This document shows, in pieces, positions 17,838-26,773 of a stretch of 64,000 bases of DNA. Position numbers and translations under genes: made by a program. The notes below the pieces were generated by a model. It was not told where the DNA came from. It searched no databases and saw only the letters and a program-made list of their open reading frames with translations. The stretch is taken from the NCBI RefSeq assembly GCF_013409995.1, contig NZ_JACCBX010000006.1, positions 308,437-372,436 on the forward strand. Direction: 5' to 3'. The number at the start of each line of letters is the position of its first letter. The stretch's first letter is position 1. The stretch comes from Neobacillus driksii. Its GTDB lineage: Bacteria > Bacillota > Bacilli > Bacillales > Cytobacillaceae.

Positions 17838-17916
17838 AAGATGATGGGGAAATCCATTGTGATTGGATGAAGGGTGCGTTATTCTAAGCATATTCCTTTA
17901 TGAAGGAGGGGGTATG

Positions 17917-19701
17917 ATGAGTAAAAAACCAATCTTTAAGGAGCATTTTGTTCTACATAAATGGAGTTATCTACTGGGTACAATCCTTTTAACTGTCTCC
18001 CTTGTGTTGCAATTATTTGTCCCCGTTTTATTAAAATCGTTCACAGATGGGCTTCAAAATGAATCCATTCAAGTTTCTGATTTATGGGAGTTGTCTCTAT
18101 GGTTTGTTATTGTCGGACTCGGTGCTTTTCTATTTCGGTCGAGTGGCCGCATTTATATATTTAAAATGTCAAGAATCCTAGAGAGGGACTTACGGAGTTC
18201 ATTGTTTTCACATTGGGAGAGGCTGCAGACCGAATATTATCAAAACCAGCGAATTGGGAATTTGATGGCTCATGCTGTAAATGATGTCAATATCATGAGG
18301 CAGATCGTTATGCAGGGATATTTTCAGATGGTTGAAGCTGCCGTGCTTATTTCAATCTCTGTATTCATGATGGCTAGTACAATACATTTCTATTTAACGT
18401 TACTGGTCTTATTACCTTTACCAGGATTAACGTATATTGCCTATCGTTTCCGGTCAAAGATTCAAACGCATTCCTTAAAAGTACAAGAAGCGATTGGGAC
18501 ATTGACAAGCCGAGTTCAAGAATTTTGTTCGGGGATTAGTGTTATCAAAACCTATACCCAAGAGGAAGAAGAACGGAAGAAGTTTACAAACGATAATCAG
18601 AGCAATGTCGAGGTCAATAAACAGTTAATCCGTGCAAATTCGCTGTTCACCTCACTAAGTCAGGGAATTGTCGGACTAAGTTATTTAATTTCCATCGTAT
18701 TTGGTTCCATTTTAGTAATGAAGAGTACCATTTCTCTTGGCGACTTTGTTGCTTTTAATACCTATTTATCTTTGTTGATTGCCCCAATTGAAAACATAGG
18801 CAAGGTCATAAATCTCCTCCAGCAGGGGAAAGCAGCAGATAACCGAATTCGTGAGGTTTTATCCACGGAACCTACTATTCTAGATGAAGAAGGGATTGTG
18901 CCTATAACTGCTATTCGAGGAAATATTAGTCTCAGGAATTTATCTTTCAAGTACCAAAGGGGTAAAGAGAGTGCATTAAAGAATATCAACGTTACCATCC
19001 CCAAAGGAACTAGTTTAGCCATTGTCGGAAAAGTAGGAAGCGGAAAGTCAACCTTAGTCAATTTGCTCTTACGATTATACAATCCTCCCAAAAATTCAAT
19101 ATTTATCGATGATCATGATATCCGAGATGTTCCGTTAAGAACTCTGCGGGAATCGGTTGCATACGTCCCACAAGATAATTTTTTATTTTCCACATCCATA
19201 AAAGAAAATATTGCCTTTGACCCAAATCCCTATCAAGATGAACAGGTATTCCATGCAGCAAGGCAAGCCCACGTTTATCAAGATATTTCCGATCTCCCTG
19301 ATAAATTTGACACTGAATTAGGAGAAAGGGGGCTTTCTTTATCAGGAGGACAACGTCAGCGTGTTAGTATTGCAAGAGCCTTGATAAAACCTTCTCCTAT
19401 TATCATTTTTGATGACAGCCTTTCAGCAGTAGATTCTAAAACAGAAACCTATATTTTAAATACACTGAGAACACAAATGAAAAGTCGAACTTCCATCATT
19501 ATTAGCCACCGAATTTCTACGATACAGGAAGCCGATCAAATTATTGTATTAGATAAAGGGGAGATTGTCGAAAGGGGCACACATCAGTCTCTGTTAAAAC
19601 AGGATGGAATTTACAAAAAAATGTTTACTCAGCAAACCACGGAGTTTACCTGGCCAACACTTAATGGAAGAAAAATCCTCATTAAGAAAAGGAGGAGATA
19701 A
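17917..19701 (+). CDS. Heterodimeric ABC exporter subunit with degenerate site (BmrC/YheI-like)
   Basis: A 594-aa ABC half-transporter with six N-terminal membrane helices and a C-terminal ATPase. Walker A is GKVGSGKST and the signature is LSGGQRQRV. Walker B ends IIIFDDSLSAVD, with Asp in place of the catalytic Glu, the mark of the non-hydrolysing half of heterodimeric exporters such as BmrC. AAGGAGGGG precedes the ATG pair at 17914/17917; 17917 has better spacing. The partner gene starts 2 bases after its stop. Likely role: drug or lipid-like compound efflux. Confidence 0.88.
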   Translation: MSKKPIFKEHFVLHKWSYLLGTILLTVSLVLQLFVPVLLKSFTDGLQNESIQVSDLWELSLWFVIVGLGAFLFRSSGRIYIFKMSRILERDLRSSLFSHWERLQTEYYQNQRIGNLMAHAVNDVNIMRQIVMQGYFQMVEAAVLISISVFMMASTIHFYLTLLVLLPLPGLTYIAYRFRSKIQTHSLKVQEAIGTLTSRVQEFCSGISVIKTYTQEEEERKKFTNDNQSNVEVNKQLIRANSLFTSLSQGIVGLSYLISIVFGSILVMKSTISLGDFVAFNTYLSLLIAPIENIGKVINLLQQGKAADNRIREVLSTEPTILDEEGIVPITAIRGNISLRNLSFKYQRGKESALKNINVTIPKGTSLAIVGKVGSGKSTLVNLLLRLYNPPKNSIFIDDHDIRDVPLRTLRESVAYVPQDNFLFSTSIKENIAFDPNPYQDEQVFHAARQAHVYQDISDLPDKFDTELGERGLSLSGGQRQRVSIARALIKPSPIIIFDDSLSAVDSKTETYILNTLRTQMKSRTSIIISHRISTIQEADQIIVLDKGEIVERGTHQSLLKQDGIYKKMFTQQTTEFTWPTLNGRKILIKKRRR

Positions 19702-19703
19702 AA

Positions 19704-21485
19704 ATTCGAAGCATAAAAAAGGGAATACATCCCCCAATAGGTGACCGTCAATTATTAAAAGGTATGCTGATGTTCGCAAAACCCTATCGAAAACTCCTCT
19801 TTTTTTCATTACTGCTAACAGGATTTATTGTAATAGCCAGTTTAGCTCAGCCATTTATTATTAAAGTGGCAATCGACTCTTACATCAAGATGAACGATTA
19901 TCAAGGGATGATGTATTTAGGCATTATCTATTTCATATTAATAATGGTTTCTTCTATTTGTACCTATTTCCAAAATAATACCCTTCAATTTACAGGGCAG
20001 TATGTAATATATGATTTTAGGCAAGCCGTGTTTAAGCACTTTTCCGTCATGCAGATGGATTTTTTTAGGAAAAACCCGATTGGCAGATTGGTCACAAGGA
20101 TTACCCATGATGTTGAGGCTCTGAACCAACTCTACTCGCAAGTGATTGTGAACTTAGTAAAAGAAGTATTGATTCTGATTGGAATCATTGCCCTAATGTT
20201 ATATATGAGTGTAAAACTTACCCTGATTTGTTTTTTGGTAATACCTATCATAGCAATCGTCACTTTTTATTTTAAAAGGGTATTACGTGATACACAGAGG
20301 AAGCTAAGGAGTATTCTTTCATCGCTTCTTTCCTATCTAGCTGAAAATCTCTCCGGCATGAGTGTTATTCAACTATTTGCCCGCGAAAGAAAACAGCTGG
20401 ATCGGTTTAATGAATTAAATGAGGAGCATTATCGGGCTGGGATGCGTCAAACGGTAATCAATTCGATTTTTAATCCTTCCATCGGATTATTTGGAAATAT
20501 TTCGCTTGCACTTTTGGTTTGGTATGGAGGAAGAAGTGTAGTAGATGAAACCATCACCTTTGGTACTGTGTATGCGTTTACTCATTATGTTAGGCAATTC
20601 TTTGAACCACTCAGAGGTTTAGCAGACAGGTTTAATCAAATACAAGCCGCTCTTGCATCAGCTGAACGGATCTTTGAAACCTTAGAAACAAAACCAACGA
20701 TCGTAAACCCTGTCCAGCCAAAGGAACTTCCAGAAAAAGTTAAAGGAGACATTGTATTTAACCATGTTTGGTTTGCTTACAAGAATGAAGAATGGGTATT
20801 AAAGGATGTTCATTTTCGGATCAATCAAGGAGAAACCGTGGGGATTGTGGGTGCAACAGGTGCAGGCAAAAGTTCGATCATTCAACTCATTAACCGGTTT
20901 TATGATAATCAAAAGGGGATAATCAGCCTAGATGGAATAAACATTAAAAATGTTCTCTTAAATGACCTTAGAAGACACATCGGAATCATTCAACAAGATG
21001 CATTTATCTTTTCAGGGACTGTGTTTGACAATATTCGCTTGAATCATAACGCTGTAAGTAATGAAGAAATTATAAAAGCAGCTAAGGCAGTAAACATTGA
21101 TTCTTTTTTTAGAATGCTGCCTCAGGGATATAATACGATGCTCGGAGAGGAAGGAACCGTATTGTCGGCGGGACAAAAGCAGCTGCTTTCCTTTTTAAGA
21201 GCAATGATTGCAGATAATGATGTACTTATTCTTGATGAAGCGACAGCCAATATTGATACTGAATCAGAACAAGCGGTTCAAGCCGCATTAAGAGAAATGT
21301 CCAAGAATCGAACAACAATCATCATTGCACATCGGCTTTCCACCATTCAGCAAGCAGATAAAATCATTGTCTTAGATAAAGGTAGAATTGTAGAAATGGG
21401 AAATCACCAACAGCTGCTAAAGAACCAAATGGTGTACTATGATTTATGCCAGAATCAGAATAAAGGTAAAACTTTAAAGATTTAA
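19704..21485 (+). CDS. Heterodimeric ABC exporter subunit, active site intact (BmrD/YheH-like)
   Basis: The partner half-transporter: membrane domain with six helices, Walker A GATGAGKSS, Walker B VLILDEATANID with intact catalytic Glu, and H-loop IIIAHRLSTI. The signature is LSAGQKQLL rather than LSGGQ, the usual asymmetry of such pairs. I place the start at an ATT codon (19704), 6 bases after GGAGGAG and 2 bases after the preceding stop. This adds 20 residues (beginning RSIKKGIHPPIGDRQLLKG after the first) that look coding. The first ATG (19764) has no ribosome site. It lacks the long insert of B. subtilis YheH. Confidence 0.86.
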   Translation: MRSIKKGIHPPIGDRQLLKGMLMFAKPYRKLLFFSLLLTGFIVIASLAQPFIIKVAIDSYIKMNDYQGMMYLGIIYFILIMVSSICTYFQNNTLQFTGQYVIYDFRQAVFKHFSVMQMDFFRKNPIGRLVTRITHDVEALNQLYSQVIVNLVKEVLILIGIIALMLYMSVKLTLICFLVIPIIAIVTFYFKRVLRDTQRKLRSILSSLLSYLAENLSGMSVIQLFARERKQLDRFNELNEEHYRAGMRQTVINSIFNPSIGLFGNISLALLVWYGGRSVVDETITFGTVYAFTHYVRQFFEPLRGLADRFNQIQAALASAERIFETLETKPTIVNPVQPKELPEKVKGDIVFNHVWFAYKNEEWVLKDVHFRINQGETVGIVGATGAGKSSIIQLINRFYDNQKGIISLDGINIKNVLLNDLRRHIGIIQQDAFIFSGTVFDNIRLNHNAVSNEEIIKAAKAVNIDSFFRMLPQGYNTMLGEEGTVLSAGQKQLLSFLRAMIADNDVLILDEATANIDTESEQAVQAALREMSKNRTTIIIAHRLSTIQQADKIIVLDKGRIVEMGNHQQLLKNQMVYYDLCQNQNKGKTLKI

Positions 21486-21503
21486 CTATAAGATAGAATT
21501 GTT

Positions 21504-21539
21504 AAAAGGATGGTCTTGAATCTGAACCATCCTTTTTCT
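21504..21539. terminator. Terminator between convergent exporter and AraC genes
   Basis: AAAAGGATGGT pairs with ACCATCCTTTT, followed by T residues on the plus strand and flanked by A-rich sequence for minus-strand use. Confidence 0.85.
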
Positions 21540-22386
21540 ATTGGTCTAATAATTTTTGCTCATCACTGAATTGACTAGGGGAGACTCCAACGATTTTTTT
21601 GAAAAGTCGACTGAAGTAGAGTTCATCCTCGTAACCGACATTTTGACTTACCTCTTTGACCCTTATATCAGAATGTGCCAGAAGCTCCTTGGCCCGGTCA
21701 ATCCGTAAATGGGTTAAATATTCAATCGGACTGTAGCCGGTATTTTTTTTGAAAAGTCTGGAGTAGTGACTTTTACTTAAGCCTGCCATTTTTGCTAAGT
21801 CTGTTAAGGTAATAGCGTGATGATAATGGTGACCTATAAAATCAATTGTTTCCTCAATCACTTGTCTTGTGTCCTTAGAAATCGATTGAGCATGAAAGTC
21901 CTGTATCAAGGTTAGTATAAGTTCTTGAAATAGGATTTTTCGTCTAAAAGCAATCGTTGAGCCTCTGCGTTTAGACAAAGTATGGATTTCATCGAACAAT
22001 AGTGCCACTCCTGAGCTGTTTTTAATAGGATAAACTCCTTCTAATGGAAAAGATATTTCCTGAGGCTGTTTGAAATGCCATTGCTCTTTTTTTTCATAGG
22101 CACCTGCATAAGAAAATCGTATAAAATAAAACTCAAGAGGATTTGAAGGGGAAGATTTTTTGTCATAAACCATACCAGGTGTAAAAACGATCAGTTTTCC
22201 TGGTGAAATACCATACTTATTACCATTTATGATTACTTCGCCCGTTCCTTTTGTAATAAACCAAAGTGAATGATAGAGGGGCTTTTTCCCTTTTTTACTC
22301 CAATTGGGAGGACAAGTTTTGTAACCTGCTAACAATAAGGAAAATGTTAGCTCATTTAGTTTAGATGTTAGGCCGCCAAAATCCAT
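21538..22386 (-). CDS. AraC family transcriptional regulator with cupin sensor
   Basis: A 282-aa regulator. The N-terminal cupin-like ligand-binding domain (SLWFITKGTGEVIINGNKYG, near residue 40) is followed by an AraC DNA-binding domain with two helix-turn-helices: LTDLAKMAGLSKSHYSRLFK and VKEVSQNVGYEDELYFSRLF. Such proteins usually control sugar-use genes. No target gene is adjacent: the neighbour on one side is the convergent exporter and on the other a block of gene remnants. ATG at 22386 or TTG at 22392 are both possible starts. Confidence 0.86.
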   Translation of the reverse strand: MDFGGLTSKLNELTFSLLLAGYKTCPPNWSKKGKKPLYHSLWFITKGTGEVIINGNKYGISPGKLIVFTPGMVYDKKSSPSNPLEFYFIRFSYAGAYEKKEQWHFKQPQEISFPLEGVYPIKNSSGVALLFDEIHTLSKRRGSTIAFRRKILFQELILTLIQDFHAQSISKDTRQVIEETIDFIGHHYHHAITLTDLAKMAGLSKSHYSRLFKKNTGYSPIEYLTHLRIDRAKELLAHSDIRVKEVSQNVGYEDELYFSRLFKKIVGVSPSQFSDEQKLLDQ

Positions 22387-22611
22387 ACACAAAGAGCTTC
22401 ATCCTTTACTGATAGAGTGTTAATCTAGAATATCTATACGCTAGAAATACAAAAATATACTATGTTCTAAATACTTTGATAGAATCTATAGAAAAGCATG
22501 TAAAAAAATCTTGAGAAAATCTTCATTTTTCTCCTACATTAAACTTAAGAAATAATAATTATACTAGATTTATTCATAACAAACGGCATTATAAAGGGGG
22601 GGATTTTCTTT

Positions 22612-22758
22612 ATGAATCAATATTCTGTGTTGGTGGTAGATGATGATAAAGAAATTCGTGATGGGATTGAAATCTACCTAAGAAATGAGGGTCTTAGAGT
22701 ATTTAAAGCACAAGACGGCTTTGAAGCACTAGAAATTCGATCACTTTCCTTAATTTAA
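22612..22758 (+). pseudogene. Response regulator remnant (N-terminal third of receiver domain)
   Basis: Starts well (AAAGGGGGG before ATG) and reads MNQYSVLVVDDDKEIRDGIE, then YLRNEGLRVFKAQDGFEALE, as in VanR/OmpR-type receivers. Homology breaks after residue 43 and a stop follows five codons later. The phosphoacceptor Asp and DNA-binding domain are lost. Together with the kinase tail at 23164-23364 it marks a deleted two-component system. Confidence 0.75.
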
Positions 22759-22919
22759 ATATCTGCAATCTTATCGTTTTCATTTGCTTTCGCTTCATCT
22801 ATTCTAGGTCGATACTGCATTTCAATATCACTGATTAGTTCAGCTAAGTCACCATATTCGTCCCATTTGTTCTCTATTTCCTCCTTTGATACGGTAATTG
22901 CCTTTTTAATGAAGGACCA
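22755..22919 (-). pseudogene. C-terminal gene fragment, unknown family
   Basis: A 54-codon open frame on the minus strand, with no start codon, reads WSFIKKAITVSKEEIENKWD and ends EAKANENDKIADI before a stop. The composition looks like a real protein C-terminus. It overlaps the break point of the response regulator remnant, so it probably arrived with the rearrangement. Confidence 0.4.
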
Positions 22920-22968
22920 TTAGTCAACGGATCTGAGAATCTGTCTAACCTTATACAAACCAGCACCA

Positions 22969-23151
22969 ATTGATCGATTTGAAGGGAAAATAGGGGTCTC
23001 CAATAATGCTCCAGTAACGAATATGGTCATGCAGAATTATCATAATTATGATAATCAAAGAATTTTCTTTTGGATCTATACTTTAGCAGGAATACTTGCA
23101 TTAGCAGCTAGTGGATTGATAGGATGGCCAAAAGCTTTGGCGGGTATTTGA
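22969..23151 (+). pseudogene. Fragment encoding a single membrane helix, unknown family
   Basis: An open frame without a clear start encodes a polar N-terminal part rich in Asn (PVTNMVMQNYHNYDN), then one hydrophobic helix (IFFWIYTLAGILALAASGLI) and a stop. It may be the tail of a small membrane or effector protein. It is placed between the remnants of the two-component system. Confidence 0.35.
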
Positions 23152-23163
23152 TAATGTAATTGG

Positions 23164-23364
23164 AAATATAAATATGAGTTAAGTGAAAATATCGATGAAT
23201 TATTTGAACGCTTTAAACGTGGGGATGAATCACGTTATACGGATGGTTCTGGCTTAGGACTTGCTATTGCTAAGATAATCGATTTACACGAGGGTACCTT
23301 AGACATAGATGTTGATGGAGATTTGTTTAAAGTGACGGTTATACTAAGTCTCTTTGATAAATGA
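23164..23364 (+). pseudogene. Sensor histidine kinase remnant (C-terminal ATPase end)
   Basis: The frame gives LFERFKRGDESRYTDGSGLG followed by LAIAKIIDLHEGTLDIDVDG, the F-box and G2-box of a histidine kinase ATPase domain (VanS-like), then a stop. Everything upstream in the kinase, including the phosphoacceptor His, is missing. Confidence 0.75.
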
Positions 23365-23382
23365 TTTTTAAAAAATATTCAA

Positions 23383-23421
23383 AAACACCATGAGACCTTG
23401 AAATAGGTTCTCATGGTGTTT
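23383..23421. terminator. Hairpin terminator, convergent
   Basis: A long near-perfect hairpin with AAACACCATGAGA and TCTCATGGTGTTT arms, between the kinase remnant and the minus-strand cysteine dioxygenase gene. Confidence 0.8.
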
Positions 23422-23977
23422 ACTTTTTACTTAATTTTATCTCTTTTAGCTTCTGATATTGTTCATCGGGCCACCATGCCCCGCAATCATCCGAAACAAC
23501 GCATGCTGCACATTTTTCTAAGTCATAGACTCTCATCCCGGATATGGGCGGGGAATATAGATGGAGGGTTACCATATCAGTATGATTTGAGGCTTTCATT
23601 TTATGGACTGCCTTTTTTGGAGCATAAAAATATTGTCCTTTATGGTGATACTGATAAAACAATTCTTTAGGTAAGCTGTCACCTTTAACTTCATAAACAG
23701 AATTAAGGGAAGTACCGGAGATTACTTGGATCCAGCCGTGAGAATTGCCATGATCATGAGGGGCGCACTCTAACTGAGACCAATTCATCACAAGAAGCTC
23801 GACTTCTTCATTTTTATATAGAAGTTTTCGATTGTAAGGCTTCCCTTCAGAAGGTTCTGGCAACTGTGCAAGATCATCGAGTTTCATATCAATTTGTAAC
23901 AATGCATTTTTCAGGTCGGCTTTAGATGGACTTTTTAAGGGATCTAATACATTCTTAATCTTAGCTGTTAAAGTCAT
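23420..23977 (-). CDS. cdoA: Cysteine dioxygenase family protein
   Basis: A 185-aa cupin enzyme expected to oxidise L-cysteine to cysteine sulfinate with a mononuclear iron. The iron-binding motif APHDHGNSHGWIQVISG (two His) lies near residues 72-88 and the third His in KKAVHKM near 125. The C-terminal CAACVVSDDCGAWWP cluster is seen in Bacillus members of the family. It stands beside an EamA permease gene read in the same direction (22 bases apart), so the two may be cotranscribed, the permease first; export of a sulfur amino acid product is only a guess. Confidence 0.85.
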   Translation of the reverse strand: MTLTAKIKNVLDPLKSPSKADLKNALLQIDMKLDDLAQLPEPSEGKPYNRKLLYKNEEVELLVMNWSQLECAPHDHGNSHGWIQVISGTSLNSVYEVKGDSLPKELFYQYHHKGQYFYAPKKAVHKMKASNHTDMVTLHLYSPPISGMRVYDLEKCAACVVSDDCGAWWPDEQYQKLKEIKLSKK

Positions 23978-23999
23978 AAAAGCTCTCCTCCGATTGCCG

Positions 24000-24917
24000 T
24001 TATTTCTTTAATAAACGCCACAACATAGGCACAAGCTGACCGTTAACAATAATCACTCCAATTATAATTATGATTCCTCCCCCAGCACTTATGAGTAAAA
24101 CTTTTTCCTTCAAAAGCAGAACTGCCGCAATTAAAGTTGCAATGGGCTCTAAATAGAGAAACATGGAAACCTTGGATGCCTCTAGGACCTCTAATGCTTT
24201 CCCCCAATACCAATAAGCAATACCCGATACAAAGACGCCGAGAAACAACAAATGTGCCCACTCTGAATAGTTTAAGAAGGAAAGGTCTTCCCAGCCTCTA
24301 TTGCGAAGAATAAAAGGTGTAGTAAGAATCAATCCTAATAAACACATATAAAATGTTACAACAAGAGGGGGATAAGGAATTTTTAAACTTTTTACAAGTA
24401 TTGAGTAAACTGCCCAGTTTAACGTGCTAAGGATCATTAGGAGAAATCCTAAATTGATGGCAACCTGAAAGGATTGTCCACTTCTTGTACTTGAGATAAT
24501 AAGTACACCCGTTATCGCCATTACCATCCCAACAGCCTTTGTAATACTTAACTTTTCATGCAAAAAAAGCATGGAGAGAATCACGGTAAAGACGGGTGAA
24601 AACGATATGAGCCAACCAGCAGCAGAAGCATTTATTGTCAACAAGGCTGTTGCCTGGAGTACCTGATGAACAAAAACCCCAAGAATGCCTAGTACCATTA
24701 AATGTGGAACATACTTAATAGATATTTGCAGGCGATGTCGTTGTAATAGCAGAAGCAACAGCAAAAATATGGCCCCAATTCCAAACCGAATAACAAGTAA
24801 TGAATACGGATCCAGCTTTCCAAGTACAGCTTTAGTCGATACAAATGATACTCCCCAAAAACTAATCGCCATCAATGCATACAGTGATGCAGTTAACTTC
24901 AACCTAAAATTAGTCAT
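24000..24917 (-). CDS. EamA family (drug/metabolite) transporter
   Basis: A 305-aa permease with ten hydrophobic helices in two EamA repeats. Typical segments are SFWGVSFVSTKAVLGKLDPYS (first repeat, near residue 20) and YWYWGKALEVLEASKVSMFLY (second repeat). The family exports amino acids and other metabolites; the substrate is unknown. Start at 24917 is chosen because AAAGG precedes it. The cysteine dioxygenase gene follows on the same strand. Confidence 0.86.
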   Translation of the reverse strand: MTNFRLKLTASLYALMAISFWGVSFVSTKAVLGKLDPYSLLVIRFGIGAIFLLLLLLLQRHRLQISIKYVPHLMVLGILGVFVHQVLQATALLTINASAAGWLISFSPVFTVILSMLFLHEKLSITKAVGMVMAITGVLIISSTRSGQSFQVAINLGFLLMILSTLNWAVYSILVKSLKIPYPPLVVTFYMCLLGLILTTPFILRNRGWEDLSFLNYSEWAHLLFLGVFVSGIAYWYWGKALEVLEASKVSMFLYLEPIATLIAAVLLLKEKVLLISAGGGIIIIIGVIIVNGQLVPMLWRLLKK

Positions 24918-25067
24918 GCTGAACAGTCCTTTCAGCAAAAAGATAGTTATTTCATCTTATGCTTGTCCGAATACAACATGATTTTTCTTTTTAGGGGAAA
25001 ACTAACAAAGTCTAGAGTAAATCAAAAAATATATTTACATAAAGTGGAAAAGTAGGGAGGCTAAGGT

Positions 25068-25757
25068 ATGAGAAGGATCAATCCTGGTTCCGTCAATTCT
25101 TACATTCGTTATGGAAATGTGAAAATACCCAAGAGCATACAAAGTGAGTGCCCTCAATGCAGAAATATAACGGAATTTATGATTAATGCAAACTTCCAAA
25201 GCAGCAAGAATGGATTGCTCACAGAGTCCAGTTGTCCTACGTGTAAAAAATCAACGGTATTTATTATTATGACGAAGGATGGTCAGGATGAGCAAAATGA
25301 ACATGCTGATACATATATTTATGACATCCAAGCTTCAAAACATCTCATTAATCATTTAGAAAGTCTCCCTAATATACCAAAAGACCTTATTAGAGCTTAT
25401 CGTTCAGCGATAAATGTATTTGAATCTAGAGAAAATTCAGCTACTGCCGTAATGTCTAAACGTGTCATTGAAAGTATCCTAAAACATTTTCTAAAAGAAA
25501 AAAGTAAAGGACAGCCTTTATCGCAACAGCTTGAAATCCTCCCAAATCAAGTTGACCTGGCAAAGCCAATCCAATCTTTAAGCCACCTGCTCGCAACTGA
25601 TGGATCCTTACATCGGATGCTTGAATTAGAAAACGAAATGGATTACGAGACTACTGCTTTATTAATGGATTTGCTGGAAAGCCTCATTGAATATCTTTTT
25701 GTCTTGCCCGGAAAAATTGAATTGACACACAACAAAATCGCAAAAAAATTTAATTAA
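25068..25757 (+). CDS. Zinc-ribbon and DUF4145-like protein
   Basis: The 229-aa protein has a four-cysteine zinc ribbon (CPQCRN near residue 27 and CPTCKK near 59) and a helical C-terminal domain with IPKDLIRAYRSAINVFESRE, then AVMSKRVIESILKHFLKEK. This layout is typical of DUF4145 proteins, some of which are accessory domains of restriction or defence loci. None of those partners is next to it. AGGGAGG precedes the ATG. Confidence 0.75.
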   Translation: MRRINPGSVNSYIRYGNVKIPKSIQSECPQCRNITEFMINANFQSSKNGLLTESSCPTCKKSTVFIIMTKDGQDEQNEHADTYIYDIQASKHLINHLESLPNIPKDLIRAYRSAINVFESRENSATAVMSKRVIESILKHFLKEKSKGQPLSQQLEILPNQVDLAKPIQSLSHLLATDGSLHRMLELENEMDYETTALLMDLLESLIEYLFVLPGKIELTHNKIAKKFN

Positions 25758-25759
25758 TC

Positions 25760-25811
25760 ACCCCCCCCTGGAATCATAGTAAATGAACATGATTCAAGGG
25801 GGGGTTTTTAT
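25760..25811 (+). terminator. Intrinsic terminator
   Basis: CCCCCCC and GAATCAT arms pair with ATGATTC and GGGGGGG, followed by TTTTTA, right after the DUF4145-like gene. Confidence 0.88.
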
Positions 25812-25962
25812 AAAACCTGGAGAAAGTAGTCAGGGGCATGGATTCTTTGTATGCATACACTCAACATAGAAATTATTTTTTGTTATTCTAGATCATCAAA
25901 AATATTTATTCAATCACCCCTTCATAAAATAGGACTATTAGCAGTAAAGGAGCGGTGAAGGG

Positions 25963-26145
25963 ATGTCTATGGAAATAGTAAAATGTCCTCAGTGAAGGAA
26001 CTTAAGATTGTTTATAGAAGGTAAATGTTTAAATTGTGGTTATTGTTCGAGTGTTAGAGCCTCAATTAATGCCTTGTATTCACAAAGTCAGCCCTCAAAA
26101 TATGAACAATTTAAAGCCAGAAAAAGGTCGAGGAACAACGAGTAA
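25963..26145 (+). pseudogene. Small zinc-ribbon protein gene with in-frame TGA
   Basis: With AAAGGAG 10 bases before ATG, the frame reads MSMEIVKCPQ, then TGA (25993-25995), then RNLRLFIEGKCLNCGYCSSV and a basic tail ending RSRNNE. The CPx-x...CLNCGYC spacing indicates a zinc ribbon in which the TGA stands at the position of the second Cys. A single base change from TGT or TGC would create it. It might be a pseudogene, a sequence error or recoded. Readthrough gives 60 residues. Confidence 0.6.
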
Positions 26146-26238
26146 TTCTTGTTACCAAATCAATGGTGTCATCTTATAATCCAAAACATACACTTTCTAT
26201 AGTAATTATTTTAGTTTAGACAATGAGGAGAGGATAAA

Positions 26239-26592
26239 ATGCAGCCCGAAATGCAAAAAGCGATTATCCTGGCAGAAAATATTATTGGTTTTATAAAATT
26301 TGTTCAAAATCAAAGAGATACAAACCACTTTAGAATTGAAAACAATAAGTTATTGCAAATTAAATATCTTATAGAAGAATATAAGTTTCAAATAGTAGCA
26401 GATGAATTAATCAGAATAAACCAGTTTGATTGGAATGAAAAATACACACTATATTTAGTGGAACAATTCCGGAAAGGTATTTCTATCATTGATGAATACG
26501 TGAAAAATAACTACAATGAATTATTTATTGTAACAGCGAGATTATATACATTAAAGAACCTATGTAGCAGTTTTGATAAAATAGCTTCATAA
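26239..26592 (+). CDS. Hypothetical helical protein, 117 aa
   Basis: Begins MQPEMQKAIILAENIIGFIK and continues with amphipathic helices; no signal or membrane segment. A GAGGAGAGG ribosome site precedes the ATG. No family recognised. Neighbours give no functional clue. Confidence 0.6.
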   Translation: MQPEMQKAIILAENIIGFIKFVQNQRDTNHFRIENNKLLQIKYLIEEYKFQIVADELIRINQFDWNEKYTLYLVEQFRKGISIIDEYVKNNYNELFIVTARLYTLKNLCSSFDKIAS

Positions 26593-26773
26593 TGACTTAA
26601 TGTCCGTGCAATCATCTCGTGCGGATTGATTTTTTTGAGGTAAAAATCAGAAAATTTTAAAAAAACTATCTTATGCGTATGGTTTGATAAATGAATAAAA
26701 TTAGGTGAAAATAATAAAAATAAATAACTTTAGTTAAAAGTTATCACTAGTATTCAAAAAGGCGGTATCTTAT

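Noticed and set aside
23413..23670. 85-codon plus-strand frame opposite cysteine dioxygenase
   Set aside because: Antisense to a well supported enzyme gene; starts inside a terminator hairpin.
8905..25995. Selenocysteine insertion at the two in-frame TGA codons
   Set aside because: No SECIS-like hairpin was evident just after either codon, one site is a Trp position, and no sel genes are in the window.
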